Assembly (NCBI GenBank): GCA_013360195.1 | Contig: JABWCQ010000019.1 | Location: forward strand, 1 to 53,384 | Direction of reading: 5' to 3' | Length of the DNA stretch: 53,384 nt | Origin: a bacterium | GTDB taxonomy: Bacteria; Electryoneota; RPQS01 | In this document: in pieces, positions 7,262 through 14,914 of the stretch | How positions within the stretch are numbered: the first letter of the stretch is position 1 | Layout of the letters: each line of letters starts with the position of its first letter | Translations under genes and position numbers: made by a program | Notes under the pieces: model-generated | What the model saw: only the letters and a program-made list of their open reading frames with translations | Database searches by the model: none | Told to the model about the DNA's origin: nothing

Positions 7262-8504
7262 TCAGAAAATCCTCACCACCAAATATTCCTTCTTCCCCTT
7301 GCGCAATACCAGCAATTCCCCGTCAATCAGCAAATTCGGATTCACAGTGCTCGCCGCATCCGTTATCCGCCGATTCAATCATCCGCCGCGCTTCGCCTTT
7401 AGATTTGAATAAGCCAGTTTCGACGATCAAATCAACAACATTTTTGCCGCTTTGAATTTCACCCTTTGCAATCGAGTGCGAGGGTACGTCGGCAAATATT
7501 CCCGCGACGTCTTTGGCAGACAAACCATCCAACGCTCCGCCAAACAAAACTCTCGCCGCGCGTTCCGCCGCTTGCACTCCGCCCTCCCCATGCACGAGCT
7601 TCGTCACTTCTCTCGCCAGCTCCGTCTGCGCAATTCTCTTCTCCGGTGAACTCGCCGTCACCTGCGCAAGTTCCTCAATCCGCTCGCGCGTCAGGAACGT
7701 AAACGTCTTCAAATAGCGGTCTACGTCGCGGTCGTCGGTGTTATACCAGTATTGATAAAACTGGTACGGCGACGTCATATCGGCATCCAGCCAAACTGTT
7801 CCCGCCTCGGTTTTCCCGAATTTCTGTCCGGTGGAAGTTGTCAGCAGCGGAAACACCATCGCGTGCGCCTTCCCCTGCCGTTTGCGGCGAATCAAATCCG
7901 CCCCCGCCGTAATATTTCCCCACTGGTCACTGCCGCCGATTTGCAGCGTGCAGTTGTAACGGTCAAACAGTTCAAGATAGTCGTACGCCTGCATCAAGCT
8001 GTACGTGAATTCCGTGTAGGAGATACCTGTCTCACTCTCAAGCCGTCTGCGCACGGACTCCTTTTGCATCATCACATTGACGGAAAAATTCTTGCCGATT
8101 TCCCGCAGAAACTCCACCATCGTGACGGTGTTGAGCCATTCGGCATTGTCAACGAAAATCGCGCGATTCGCCACTCCGTCAAATTCGAGAAACTGCCGCA
8201 GTTGTCTCGCCATTCCTGCGACATTCTCGGCAATCTGATCCACCGTCTGCAAATTCCGTTCAGCAGATTTTCCCGACGGATCTCCAATCATACCGGTTCC
8301 GCCGCCCATCAGCACAATGGGGGTATGACCGAATAGCTGGCAACGGCGCAATTGCAGCAGCGGAACGAGACTGCCAACGTGCAGCGATTTCGCAGTCGGG
8401 TCAAAGCCCGAATAGACCACCAGCGGCTGCTTAACGGCTTCAGCGGTTTCCGCAGTCGCATCGAAGACCAGTCCGCGCCATTGAAACTCTTCAAAGAGCG
8501 TCAC
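7262..8504 (-). CDS. tyrS: Tyrosyl-tRNA synthetase (frameshift near the 3' end)
   Basis: Class I aminoacyl-tRNA synthetase charging tRNA-Tyr. Visible marks are the HIGH-like 'SLHVGSLVPL', 'GGGTGMIGDPSGKSAERNL', the tyrosine pocket 'YSLMQAYDYLEL', 'QIGGSDQWGNI' and the KMSKS-like 'KFGKT'. The start is GTG at 8504, 4 bp after the upstream gene's stop, with AAAGG before it. Near 7370 the reading frame slips: the expected S-G-G-I-T-D has lost two bases, as if two GGG runs were each read as GG, so translation ends early at 7323 after an out-of-frame tail. Past that point the correct frame continues to a normal end (...YLVVRIF, stop 7262), giving about 414 aa. Without repair the enzyme lacks most of its S4 RNA-binding C-terminus. 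A sequencing or assembly error in the repeat is quite possible. Confidence 0.9.
7271..7369. repeat. 99-bp direct repeat, copy 2 (native tyrS 3' end)
   Basis: Identical to 5487-5585. It is part of the native tyrS gene; the tyrS frameshift lies exactly at the edge of the identical tract. Confidence 0.9.
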
Positions 8505-8508
8505 GAAT

Positions 8509-10110
8509 CTAACCTTTCGGAGTCGGTGTCGCGCGCTGCTTGCGCGTACGCAATGCGCGCAATCTGCTCGACACGGTGAGCGCTTCCAGTGCGGCGAGTG
8601 TAGAAATTTCGGTGACGCTGACGCGTTTGTCGACACCGGTCGCGTACACGTTTAGTGCGGAATCGTGCCACCACTTCGTATCATCGTCCTGCCGCATTGT
8701 CAGATGAGTGCGCGCGGTGGCAAGCTGTTCGGCATACTTTGCCGGGCGCAGACTCAAGCCGCGAATCGCCATGGCCGTATGCCACGACGTCAGGCCGAGC
8801 TCATCGCCGAAACCGCCGAGCACATGCTGTTGAGTGATAATCCAATCGAGCGCCCGTTCAACCTGCGCACGAGCGCCGCCAAAAGCATCGAGGGCTTCGG
8901 CAGCCAGCACGGTACTGGCCAATTGCGACTTCATGGTTGACGCGGGGAAGGCGCCGTTCTTCAACTGCTGTCTCTTGACGAAGGCAGCCGCTTTGTTCAT
9001 CACTCCAATAGAGCTCTGTTCACCGCATTCGCAAAGCGCGAACAAGGCCGCGCTTGTTGCATCGGCACTCGCTTCACGCAGGCCGCGCATGCGATACCAT
9101 CTGTATTCAGGAATCACAGAGTAGCTGCCGTCCGGGTTCTGTGCCGCTGCCAGAAATGCCGCAGCACGGCGTCTGGCCCAATGTGTTTCGAGCGGAACGT
9201 CTCCGAACAGCGAGAGCGCATCCAGCACAGCGGCGGTGGTTAAGACATCCACATCCTGGCCGCTGCCTATGGCCCAGCCGCCCGACGGGTCTTGTTGATG
9301 CAGAAGCAGCATAACTGACGGTGCGACGTCGTTGTTTTCGGCACCCGCCAAGAGCAATGCGCGCACGGTCGCGGCATGCAATGCCACGGTCATATCGCAA
9401 GGCGATTGAATTAAATCCTTCCCGTCCCACTGCTGCAGCACGCGCATGAAGCGAAAGCCGCGTTCAAAGAGCGAATCCGAACCGGGCAATCCGGCCTGCC
9501 GGAGCGCGGCCATGGCCAACGCAGTCGTGCGCACATTGCCTTCCCAGCTGCCGTCACTGAGTTGTCTGCGGATGAGCTCTGACATTCGAGTGTTGTCACG
9601 TCCTGCGTCGTTCATGAGCAGATGCGCGGCGAGCTTGCGGGACGTGTTGTGGTTGCGGAAGCTCCATTCGACCGCAACTCGGAGCGCGGGCTTGAGCAGA
9701 TTCTTGAAGCGTATCGGTGCACCAAGTCCGGTCGTGTGCCCCAAGAGCAACAGCGTTTCGGCGCGCAGCTGCTTGCGCTTCGGATGCTCTTCAAGCCAAG
9801 TCACAGCCTTATTCAGATGAGGGCGCGCTTCAGGTCGTTGTGATTGCGACAGTGCCTGGACGATTTCGAGTGTCCGAGATAAATCATTGCTCCAACTCCC
9901 GTTTTCTTCCTGCTCGTTGAGAATCGGCCGCACGAGCGGCGCAACGTCATCGGCGGGAAGTTTGCCAAGAAGCGTTCCCAAAAGCAAAGCCATGGCATTT
10001 CGTTCAGCGCACGGTCTGATGGAGACCGGCCAAACGGGAATGCTGCTTTCTGCGCGCTGCATCAAGCGAGTGCGAAGTTGCTCAAGAGAATTAGGAGTCG
10101 GATTGGCCAA
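8509..10110 (-). CDS. Prenyltransferase/squalene-oxidase-repeat (alpha/alpha-toroid) protein
   Basis: 533 aa, soluble, built of QW-like repeats: 'LNEQEENGSWSNDLSRTLEI', 'RQLSDGSWEGNVRTTALAM', 'HQQDPSGGWAIGSGQDVD', 'AAQNPDGSYSVIPEYRWYR', 'KRQQLKNGAFPAST', 'ITQQHVLGGFGDELGLTSW'. This is the alpha-toroid fold of squalene-hopene cyclases and protein prenyltransferases. The cyclase DXDD acid motif is not evident; 'QDVDVLTTA' is the closest, so cyclase activity is doubtful. Start TTG at 10110 overlaps the end of tadA by 20 bp, and the stop is 4 bp before tyrS, so it belongs to a tadA - toroid - tyrS operon. Confidence 0.8.
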   Translation of the reverse strand: MANPTPNSLEQLRTRLMQRAESSIPVWPVSIRPCAERNAMALLLGTLLGKLPADDVAPLVRPILNEQEENGSWSNDLSRTLEIVQALSQSQRPEARPHLNKAVTWLEEHPKRKQLRAETLLLLGHTTGLGAPIRFKNLLKPALRVAVEWSFRNHNTSRKLAAHLLMNDAGRDNTRMSELIRRQLSDGSWEGNVRTTALAMAALRQAGLPGSDSLFERGFRFMRVLQQWDGKDLIQSPCDMTVALHAATVRALLLAGAENNDVAPSVMLLLHQQDPSGGWAIGSGQDVDVLTTAAVLDALSLFGDVPLETHWARRRAAAFLAAAQNPDGSYSVIPEYRWYRMRGLREASADATSAALFALCECGEQSSIGVMNKAAAFVKRQQLKNGAFPASTMKSQLASTVLAAEALDAFGGARAQVERALDWIITQQHVLGGFGDELGLTSWHTAMAIRGLSLRPAKYAEQLATARTHLTMRQDDDTKWWHDSALNVYATGVDKRVSVTEISTLAALEALTVSSRLRALRTRKQRATPTPKG

Positions 10111-10603
10111 GTTTTTTTTCGTCCCGCTTTTTGGCGAAGAAACGTGAGAGCGCTTCCGAGCATTCGGCTTCGCGCACTTTTCGCACGAGATGCGAGCGGT
10201 GGTTCAAGCGCGGATCGGAGAGCAAAGTGTAAAGTGAGTCGCAGGCACCGGCTTTAGGGTCGGCGGCGCCATAGACAACATAAGGAACGCGAGCGAGCAC
10301 AATCGCACCGGCGCACATGGCGCAAGGTTCGAGGGTGACGTAGAGGGTACAATCTAACAAACGGCGGCTGCCGAGTGCTTCAGCCGCCGCCGTTATCGCA
10401 ATGATTTCCGCGTGCGCGGTCGGGTCCTGGAGACTTTCCGTGAGGTTGTGACCCCGCCCGATCACCAGCCCGTTGTGCACGATGACACAGCCGATAGGAA
10501 CTTCGTCTTTCTCAGCTGCGAGTTCCGCTTCTGCCAGAGCCGCGCCCATCCAGCGGTCGTGGTCAGGTTTTCCGAAGGATTCGAGGAAGCTGTTGAAGCT
10601 CAT
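10091..10603 (-). CDS. tadA: tRNA-specific adenosine deaminase
   Basis: 170 aa. A zinc cytidine/adenosine deaminase fold with catalytic 'TAHAEIIAI' (His64, Glu66) and 'LEPCAMCAGAI' (Cys94, Cys97), plus 'EVPIGCVIVHNGLVIGRGHN' typical of TadA. It converts A34 to inosine in tRNA-Arg(ACG), allowing it to read CGU, CGC and CGA. Its substrate tRNA gene lies 60 bp upstream on the same strand. The end of the gene overlaps the next gene by 20 bp and holds an A8 run on the coding strand. Confidence 0.95.
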   Translation of the reverse strand: MSFNSFLESFGKPDHDRWMGAALAEAELAAEKDEVPIGCVIVHNGLVIGRGHNLTESLQDPTAHAEIIAITAAAEALGSRRLLDCTLYVTLEPCAMCAGAIVLARVPYVVYGAADPKAGACDSLYTLLSDPRLNHRSHLVRKVREAECSEALSRFFAKKRDEKKLGQSDS

Positions 10604-10663
10604 TGTGCGACAATTTCCACCAGATTCTGCTTCACCGGATCAACCTCGATTTTCGGTTGTCTG

Positions 10664-10737
10664 TACGCCCGTAGGGATTCGAACCCCAAACCTTCTGGTC
10701 CGTAGCCAGACGCTCTATCCAGTTGAGCTACGGGCGC
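10664..10737 (-). tRNA. tRNA-Arg (anticodon ACG)
   Basis: Standard 74-nt cloverleaf on the minus strand. The acceptor GCGCCCG pairs with CGGGCGT, the D-arm is GCTCAACTGGATAGAGC, the anticodon stem TCTGG/CCAGA has loop CTACGGA (anticodon ACG), and the T-arm is TTTGGGGTTCGAATCCC. CCA is not encoded. This is the tRNA that TadA edits at A34. Confidence 0.95.
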
Positions 10738-11281
10738 AAGTGCTGACTTCTTAAAAATTAAGGACTTCCAAAAAGTCGCAAGTGAACCCAAGTATATGAA
10801 TTTTGAGGACTAAAGTCAACTGGCAACTTGGACGGGTTTCTGGATCTCGGGACAGCTGGCAGAGTGCGAGCAGAAAAGTGCAGAGGTTTACTAAAACACA
10901 GCCTTAAGATAACAATAATTGAACGCATGGTCAATAACTATTTTCTGAATATTGAATTTATGAAAGCTATATAAAATAGATAATTAATGGATTTTCTTCC
11001 AATTTGGAGGCAAGATAGAGAAACTGTGAAAAAGAAACAGCCCGACGAACACCGGGCTGTTAATTTACATATAGTTTAGAAAAAGGCATCGAGATCGTCC
11101 TTGACAAGAGATTGCCTGACGACGAGGAAACAGTATTCCCTTTAACAAGACATTGCCGCGAGCAAAGCCTTGACTTCCCCCCGCTCATGTGAGCCACGAA
11201 TGGAGTTCCGTAACGAAATCAGGGCCGCCGTCTTCTTGTTTCTGGAGTCGCCGGCCTAGACTTCAGGTAACGACTTACCGA
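10738..11281. other. Intergenic region, A+T-rich
   Basis: About 540 bp between tRNA-Arg and the end of the electron-transfer operon. The left half is strongly A+T-rich. Apart from the terminator at 11038-11059 I see no gene, repeat or convincing RNA on either strand. Confidence 0.5.
11038..11059 (-). terminator. Terminator downstream of the NrfD operon
   Basis: A 7-bp G+C stem (CAGCCCG / CGGGCTG, 8-base loop) is followed on the minus strand by TTTCTTTTTC. It lies about 220 bp after the last gene of the cytochrome-NrfD operon. Confidence 0.75.
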
Positions 11282-11545
11282 TTACTCCTCTTCTTCCCGT
11301 CCGGCGTCAAGCCTGCTCATCAGCTTGTGCATTGCGGTCATGACCATAGAGAAGCTCACGTGATAGAGTCCGATGAGCACGCTCAGGACAATTAACATGA
11401 CACCGGCAAGCCGGATGTACGAATCTGTCATCGCGGTGACAATGAGTCCGGTGATGGTGCCAAACACAACAACGACGTATCCAACGGATTGCAGGACTTG
11501 CGACATGCGGTCAAAGCTACGCCACGAGAAAACCGGCTGTTCCAT
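11282..11545 (-). CDS. Small two-TM membrane protein of the NrfD operon
   Basis: 87 aa, no family recognised. Two hydrophobic helices are predicted at about 22-39 and 47-66, with an acidic C-terminal tail (DAGREEEE). The ATG at 11545 has a strong AAAGGAGG site; reading further upstream would overlap the nrfD-like gene in another frame and is rejected. As last gene of the cytochrome/ferredoxin/NrfD operon it is probably an accessory or assembly subunit of that membrane complex. Confidence 0.7.
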   Translation of the reverse strand: MEQPVFSWRSFDRMSQVLQSVGYVVVVFGTITGLIVTAMTDSYIRLAGVMLIVLSVLIGLYHVSFSMVMTAMHKLMSRLDAGREEEE

Positions 11546-11598
11546 GCGAACCTCCTTTACGAGTTCAAGGACACTCCGCGCAGGCGTCGAAAAGCTGC

Positions 11599-12801
11599 TC
11601 AGTGAGCGCGGTCGGATTGCGGATGCTCCTGCCACGGTGGCAGAAGCTTGATTAAGAGAGCAAGAATGAGGACTGGAAGTATGGCCTGACCAAGCGCCAT
11701 GAGACCTCCTTCCCAGCCAACAAGACCAACCTTGTAGGTTGTGAACCCGCGCAGACTCTTGCTGAAGAGCTGCCCGCCGATCACCACGTTCCAGCGCATG
11801 AAAAATATCCCGGCAAGTGTCAGCACAGAGGAGAGCCAATACATCCAGACTCTTGTTTGCGGCTCAATATTGCGAAGCTGGATAAGTCCAAGCATCGTGA
11901 TGGGAATCAGCGTGCCCAGAATCAACTGGAAGAGGATATGCGTCTCAAACAGGTGTCCATGTACGAGCGCGTAGAGAATGTCGAAGGATTCCTCGGAAGT
12001 GTAGGTACGCTGTATCACGTCCAGCCCTTCGAGAGCGAAATCGATGATAAACACATACAGCAGATACCGTCCCAGCGTGTCCAGGCATTCCATGTTCTGC
12101 CCTACGCGCCGGATCTTGTTGGAGAGCAGATAGATCAGCATCACCAGTGCAATTCCCGAAACAATCGCGGAAAACAGGAAAATGACGGGCATCAGTACAC
12201 TCGACCACCACGGATTGGCCTTCACCGATCCGAAGATGAAGCCGACGTAGCCGTGCAGAAGAAACGCGGAAGGGATACCGATTATGGTAATGGTTTTTAC
12301 CGCAGCCTCGTCGAAGCGAATAGCTTTTTCGGAGATATCCGTCACACCCAGAGTGAGAGTTTTGTAAAGGAACTTCTTGAAGCCCGTGCTCTGCTGCGAC
12401 CAGACGACGAAATCACGGCGATAGTCGAACCAGATTTCGAGGAGAAGCACGACCATCAGGTACCACATGTAAACGAAGCCGAACATGGCCATGGCAGAGG
12501 TGAGATGCGGGGTCACGAGGATCTCCCAAAACCGCCACGGTTTGGAGAGGTGCGACAGCAACGGCAGCGGGGCAATGAGCATGAAGGCCAACGCGGTTAG
12601 CAAGGCCAAACGATAGGTTGGCCGCACTTCGCGCACGTTAAACACCCGTTCGAGAGAGGCAAGAATGAACGCGCCCGCGACGAGTCCTGTCAGATAGGGA
12701 TAGAGAACGATGAGGATGCTCCAATGCGCCTCGACATCATTGGGATAAATATACCCAACGACATTTTTCAAGGCCTCATAGAGGTGACTGTAGTCGGGCA
12801 T
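11599..12801 (-). CDS. NrfD/PsrC-family polytopic membrane quinone-interacting subunit
   Basis: 400 aa with about ten membrane helices. The start region 'HWSILIVLYPYLTGLVAGAF', the 'LLSHLSKPWRFWEILVTPHLTSAMA' region and a late 'FFMRWNVVIGGQLFSK' are typical of NrfD/PsrC/HybB proteins, which pass electrons between menaquinone and a periplasmic ferredoxin subunit. Its ATG overlaps the ferredoxin gene's stop by one base (TGATG), with AAGGAGG upstream, so expression is coupled. Together with the ferredoxin and tetraheme cytochrome it makes a CISM-type (iron-sulfur/NrfD) module. No molybdopterin catalytic subunit is encoded here. Confidence 0.9.
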   Translation of the reverse strand: MPDYSHLYEALKNVVGYIYPNDVEAHWSILIVLYPYLTGLVAGAFILASLERVFNVREVRPTYRLALLTALAFMLIAPLPLLSHLSKPWRFWEILVTPHLTSAMAMFGFVYMWYLMVVLLLEIWFDYRRDFVVWSQQSTGFKKFLYKTLTLGVTDISEKAIRFDEAAVKTITIIGIPSAFLLHGYVGFIFGSVKANPWWSSVLMPVIFLFSAIVSGIALVMLIYLLSNKIRRVGQNMECLDTLGRYLLYVFIIDFALEGLDVIQRTYTSEESFDILYALVHGHLFETHILFQLILGTLIPITMLGLIQLRNIEPQTRVWMYWLSSVLTLAGIFFMRWNVVIGGQLFSKSLRGFTTYKVGLVGWEGGLMALGQAILPVLILALLIKLLPPWQEHPQSDRAH

Positions 12802-13646
12802 CAGCGCACCTCCTTATCGATGCCGTGGTAGAACACCTTCGGATAGGTGTTAAGGTGAGGCTTCAATACATGTATTTTGTGTTCGCGCAGGAATTGGTTG
12901 AGAGGCCCCTGTTTGTCTTTCAAGTCGCCGAAGAGTCTCGCCTGAGTGGGACAATTCTCGACGCAGGCCGGCTGCCGGCCGTCATGGATACGATGATAAC
13001 ACAAGGTGCATTTGTCGGCGACGCCTGTAATCGGATTCAAGAAGCGTGTGCCGTACGGACAGGCCTGAATGCAGTATCGGCAGCCGATACAGTATTCGGC
13101 ATCGACAAGCACTGCGCCATCTGGAGTTTCAAACGTCGCGCCGACGGGACAAACTTGCACGCACGGCGAGTGCTCGCACGCATTGCAGAGTTTCGGGACA
13201 AAGAACGATTTGTCGGGCTTTTCCTCGCGCTGGTTTTCGAGTGAAAATCCTTCGTATCCGCCGTTCGGCGAATCGACAACCGTCTCCTCGCCATACTGCT
13301 GATACCGCTCGACCCATGTGCGGAAATAGAACGGCTCTTTGGGTACGCCGTTTTCTTCTTTACAGGCGACCACGCAATGACCACAGCCGATGCACTTCTC
13401 GACGTCAATGGCCATTCCCCACTTATGCTTACTCCAGTCGTAATCGGCGGGAATTTGTTTGTCCGACGCAACTTCGTCCGCAAGAGCAAGTTTTTCAGCG
13501 AGCGGCGCAAGAGCAATCGCAACGCAGGCGGTGCCGAGCGTTTTCAAGAAATCACGCCGCGACGCATCAGCCATTTCAGCGGGGCTGACACCAAGTTCAG
13601 GAATTGGATTATTCGCCTGACTGAGCATGCACGTCTTATTCTCCAT
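12801..13646 (-). CDS. Tat-exported four-cluster ferredoxin-like iron-sulfur subunit
   Basis: 281 aa. A twin-arginine signal (SRRDFLK, residues 29-35) sends the folded protein to the periplasm. Four [4Fe-4S] binding groups follow in order: CIGCGHCVVACK, CNACEHSPCVQVCP, CIGCRYCIQACP and CTLCYHRI with CVENCP. This is the NrfC/PsrB/DmsB-type electron-transfer subunit that partners NrfD. The start at 13646 follows GTGAGG and lies 7 bp after the cytochrome gene stop; a second ATG 13 codons upstream would overlap that gene. Confidence 0.92.
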   Translation of the reverse strand: MENKTCMLSQANNPIPELGVSPAEMADASRRDFLKTLGTACVAIALAPLAEKLALADEVASDKQIPADYDWSKHKWGMAIDVEKCIGCGHCVVACKEENGVPKEPFYFRTWVERYQQYGEETVVDSPNGGYEGFSLENQREEKPDKSFFVPKLCNACEHSPCVQVCPVGATFETPDGAVLVDAEYCIGCRYCIQACPYGTRFLNPITGVADKCTLCYHRIHDGRQPACVENCPTQARLFGDLKDKQGPLNQFLREHKIHVLKPHLNTYPKVFYHGIDKEVR

Positions 13647-13653
13647 CACAGCC

Positions 13654-14100
13654 TCACTTGGTTTCAGACGGGTTGTGCACGACATGGCAAGAGTTGCAAG
13701 GCTCGTTGTCTGCGTGCTCCGCAGTCTCTATTTGCGGAAAACGCGCCGGTCGAGCGGCGCGTTTTTCATGACAGCGTTGACAAGTTGAGGTAACTTCGGG
13801 CTTACGGATGTTGGAGGCTTGGGGATCCTCGGCATGTACGGCTCCCGCGCCGTGACAGATTTGGCACGAGACTTTCTTATGCGGTCCGGCGACATGCAGC
13901 GCGGCTTCTTCATCATGACACTCGACGCACACCGACTTGTTGATGTAGTGAGGTTCTTTGTCCACTGCGGCGGACAGGGCGCTTCCGCGATAGTGGCCGT
14001 ACTGACCGAAGGTGTCCGGTCTGGCCCACCATCGCGTGGCGATGAAGGCAAGACCGATTACGGCAAAGATCATGATGAGGCGGGAAACTTGCGGGGGCAT
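13654..14100 (-). CDS. Membrane-anchored tetraheme cytochrome c
   Basis: 148 aa. An N-terminal membrane helix (about 7-23) anchors a periplasmic domain with four CxxCH heme sites: CVECH (58-62), CQICH (79-83), CQRCH (107-111) and CNSCH (135-139). Extra histidines ('YGHYRG', 'EPHYINKS', 'AGPHKK', 'VVHNPSETK') could be distal ligands, as in doubled-CxxCH or NapC-related cytochromes. First gene of the operon, with AAGGAG before its ATG. It likely passes electrons between the ferredoxin/NrfD subunits and a periplasmic partner. Confidence 0.88.
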   Translation of the reverse strand: MPPQVSRLIMIFAVIGLAFIATRWWARPDTFGQYGHYRGSALSAAVDKEPHYINKSVCVECHDEEAALHVAGPHKKVSCQICHGAGAVHAEDPQASNIRKPEVTSTCQRCHEKRAARPARFPQIETAEHADNEPCNSCHVVHNPSETK

Positions 14101-14419
14101 CGCAGCTCCTTAGCTTAGGAACGAAACAAGCGGATCGGGTAACGGAACGAATCGTGTTTCAGCGCAATGCGTTTGTCGCCGGCGTAGTCGATGCGAATCA
14201 GTTTGCTTGGAAAGCAATTCGACGCCATCGTGACAAATGGTACATGAAAAGTAACACATTTCGCAGCAGTGTCAAGAGTATTCGTACAGAAAGGTAATTT
14301 AGCATGGAATTGATATATGATGAATTCTCAGTATATAAGAATATGATGTTTTGAACCATATTTTTTATTGCAGTTATTTTGTTGGAGGCATACTGGCAGG
14401 TCTTCATCCCCAGAAATTC
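14101..14419. other. Leader and intergenic region upstream of the cytochrome operon
   Basis: About 320 bp. The distal part is very A+T-rich; it holds the promoter listed at 14248-14275. No further gene can be supported. Confidence 0.45.
14248..14275 (-). promoter_or_regulatory. Promoter of the cytochrome-NrfD operon
   Basis: On the minus strand, TTGACA, a 16-base spacer and TACTTT. Transcription would begin near 14240, leaving a leader of about 140 nt before the cytochrome gene. That leader holds only a 37-codon reading frame (14115-14228) without an RBS. Confidence 0.5.
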
Positions 14420-14446
14420 AAAAGCCCGACCAACGGCCGGGCTTTT
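14420..14446 (-). terminator. Terminator after the sigma/anti-sigma operon
   Basis: A 9-bp stem (AAAAGCCCG / CGGGCTTTT) with T-rich ends on both strands, 20 bp after the stop of the Cys-rich secreted protein gene. Confidence 0.75.
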
Positions 14447-14465
14447 GTGAGAATCGAATCCGGAA

Positions 14466-14885
14466 TCACGCGTTCAGTTGACGAACCCAGCCATTCTTGC
14501 GGTTGACTTGCAGTTTCCTGGCGGAGTCGTTTGCCGCACTCTTGACGATTAAGGTGTATGTGACATCGTCACTCTCGACGATTTTCACCCGACCTTCGAG
14601 GTTGTTCTTGGCAAGGTATTGCTTGGCAATACTGTGAGCCTGACGGGACGAGAGCTGCTTGGAGAGATGCCCGTTTGCATCGTAGCGAAGGTGCTTCCAC
14701 TGGGACTGATCCCAACTGCAGGACTCACCACACATGGCGGCGCACTCGGCGGGAGTGCAGCACCCCGGCGGGCAATTGGACGGATCGCACGCGGCAGACG
14801 ACATATTGCAGTCACCGGCGAAGCTTAACGCGCTGAACACGAGGACGACAAACAGAACAGGGAGTTTGAATGAGATGTTTTTCAT
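14466..14885 (-). CDS. Secreted protein with Cys-rich N-terminus and PepSY-like C-terminus
   Basis: 139 aa. Starting at 14885 (AGGAGA upstream) gives a signal peptide ending near 'SALSFAG'. The mature protein opens with a dense cysteine block (CNMSSAACDPSNCPPGCC, then CAAMCGESC: nine cysteines in 32 residues), a likely metal or redox site. The rest ('SRQAHSIAKQYLAKNNL ... YTLIVKSAANDSARKLQVNR') resembles a PepSY-type domain, though no family is certain. It is the last gene of the ECF sigma / anti-sigma operon, so it is probably its effector or target. Confidence 0.7.
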   Translation of the reverse strand: MKNISFKLPVLFVVLVFSALSFAGDCNMSSAACDPSNCPPGCCTPAECAAMCGESCSWDQSQWKHLRYDANGHLSKQLSSRQAHSIAKQYLAKNNLEGRVKIVESDDVTYTLIVKSAANDSARKLQVNRKNGWVRQLNA

Positions 14886-14914
14886 AGGTTCTCCTAATAG
14901 ATGAATGGATTGGT

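Noticed and set aside
11546-11839. Longer version of the small membrane protein gene
   Set aside because: The added residues overlap the nrfD-like gene and are of low complexity; a strong AAAGGAGG site marks 11545 as the start.
14115-14228. 37-codon minus-strand reading frame upstream of the cytochrome gene
   Set aside because: No ribosome site, no recognisable family, and it lies in the predicted leader of the operon. A leader peptide is possible but unsupported.
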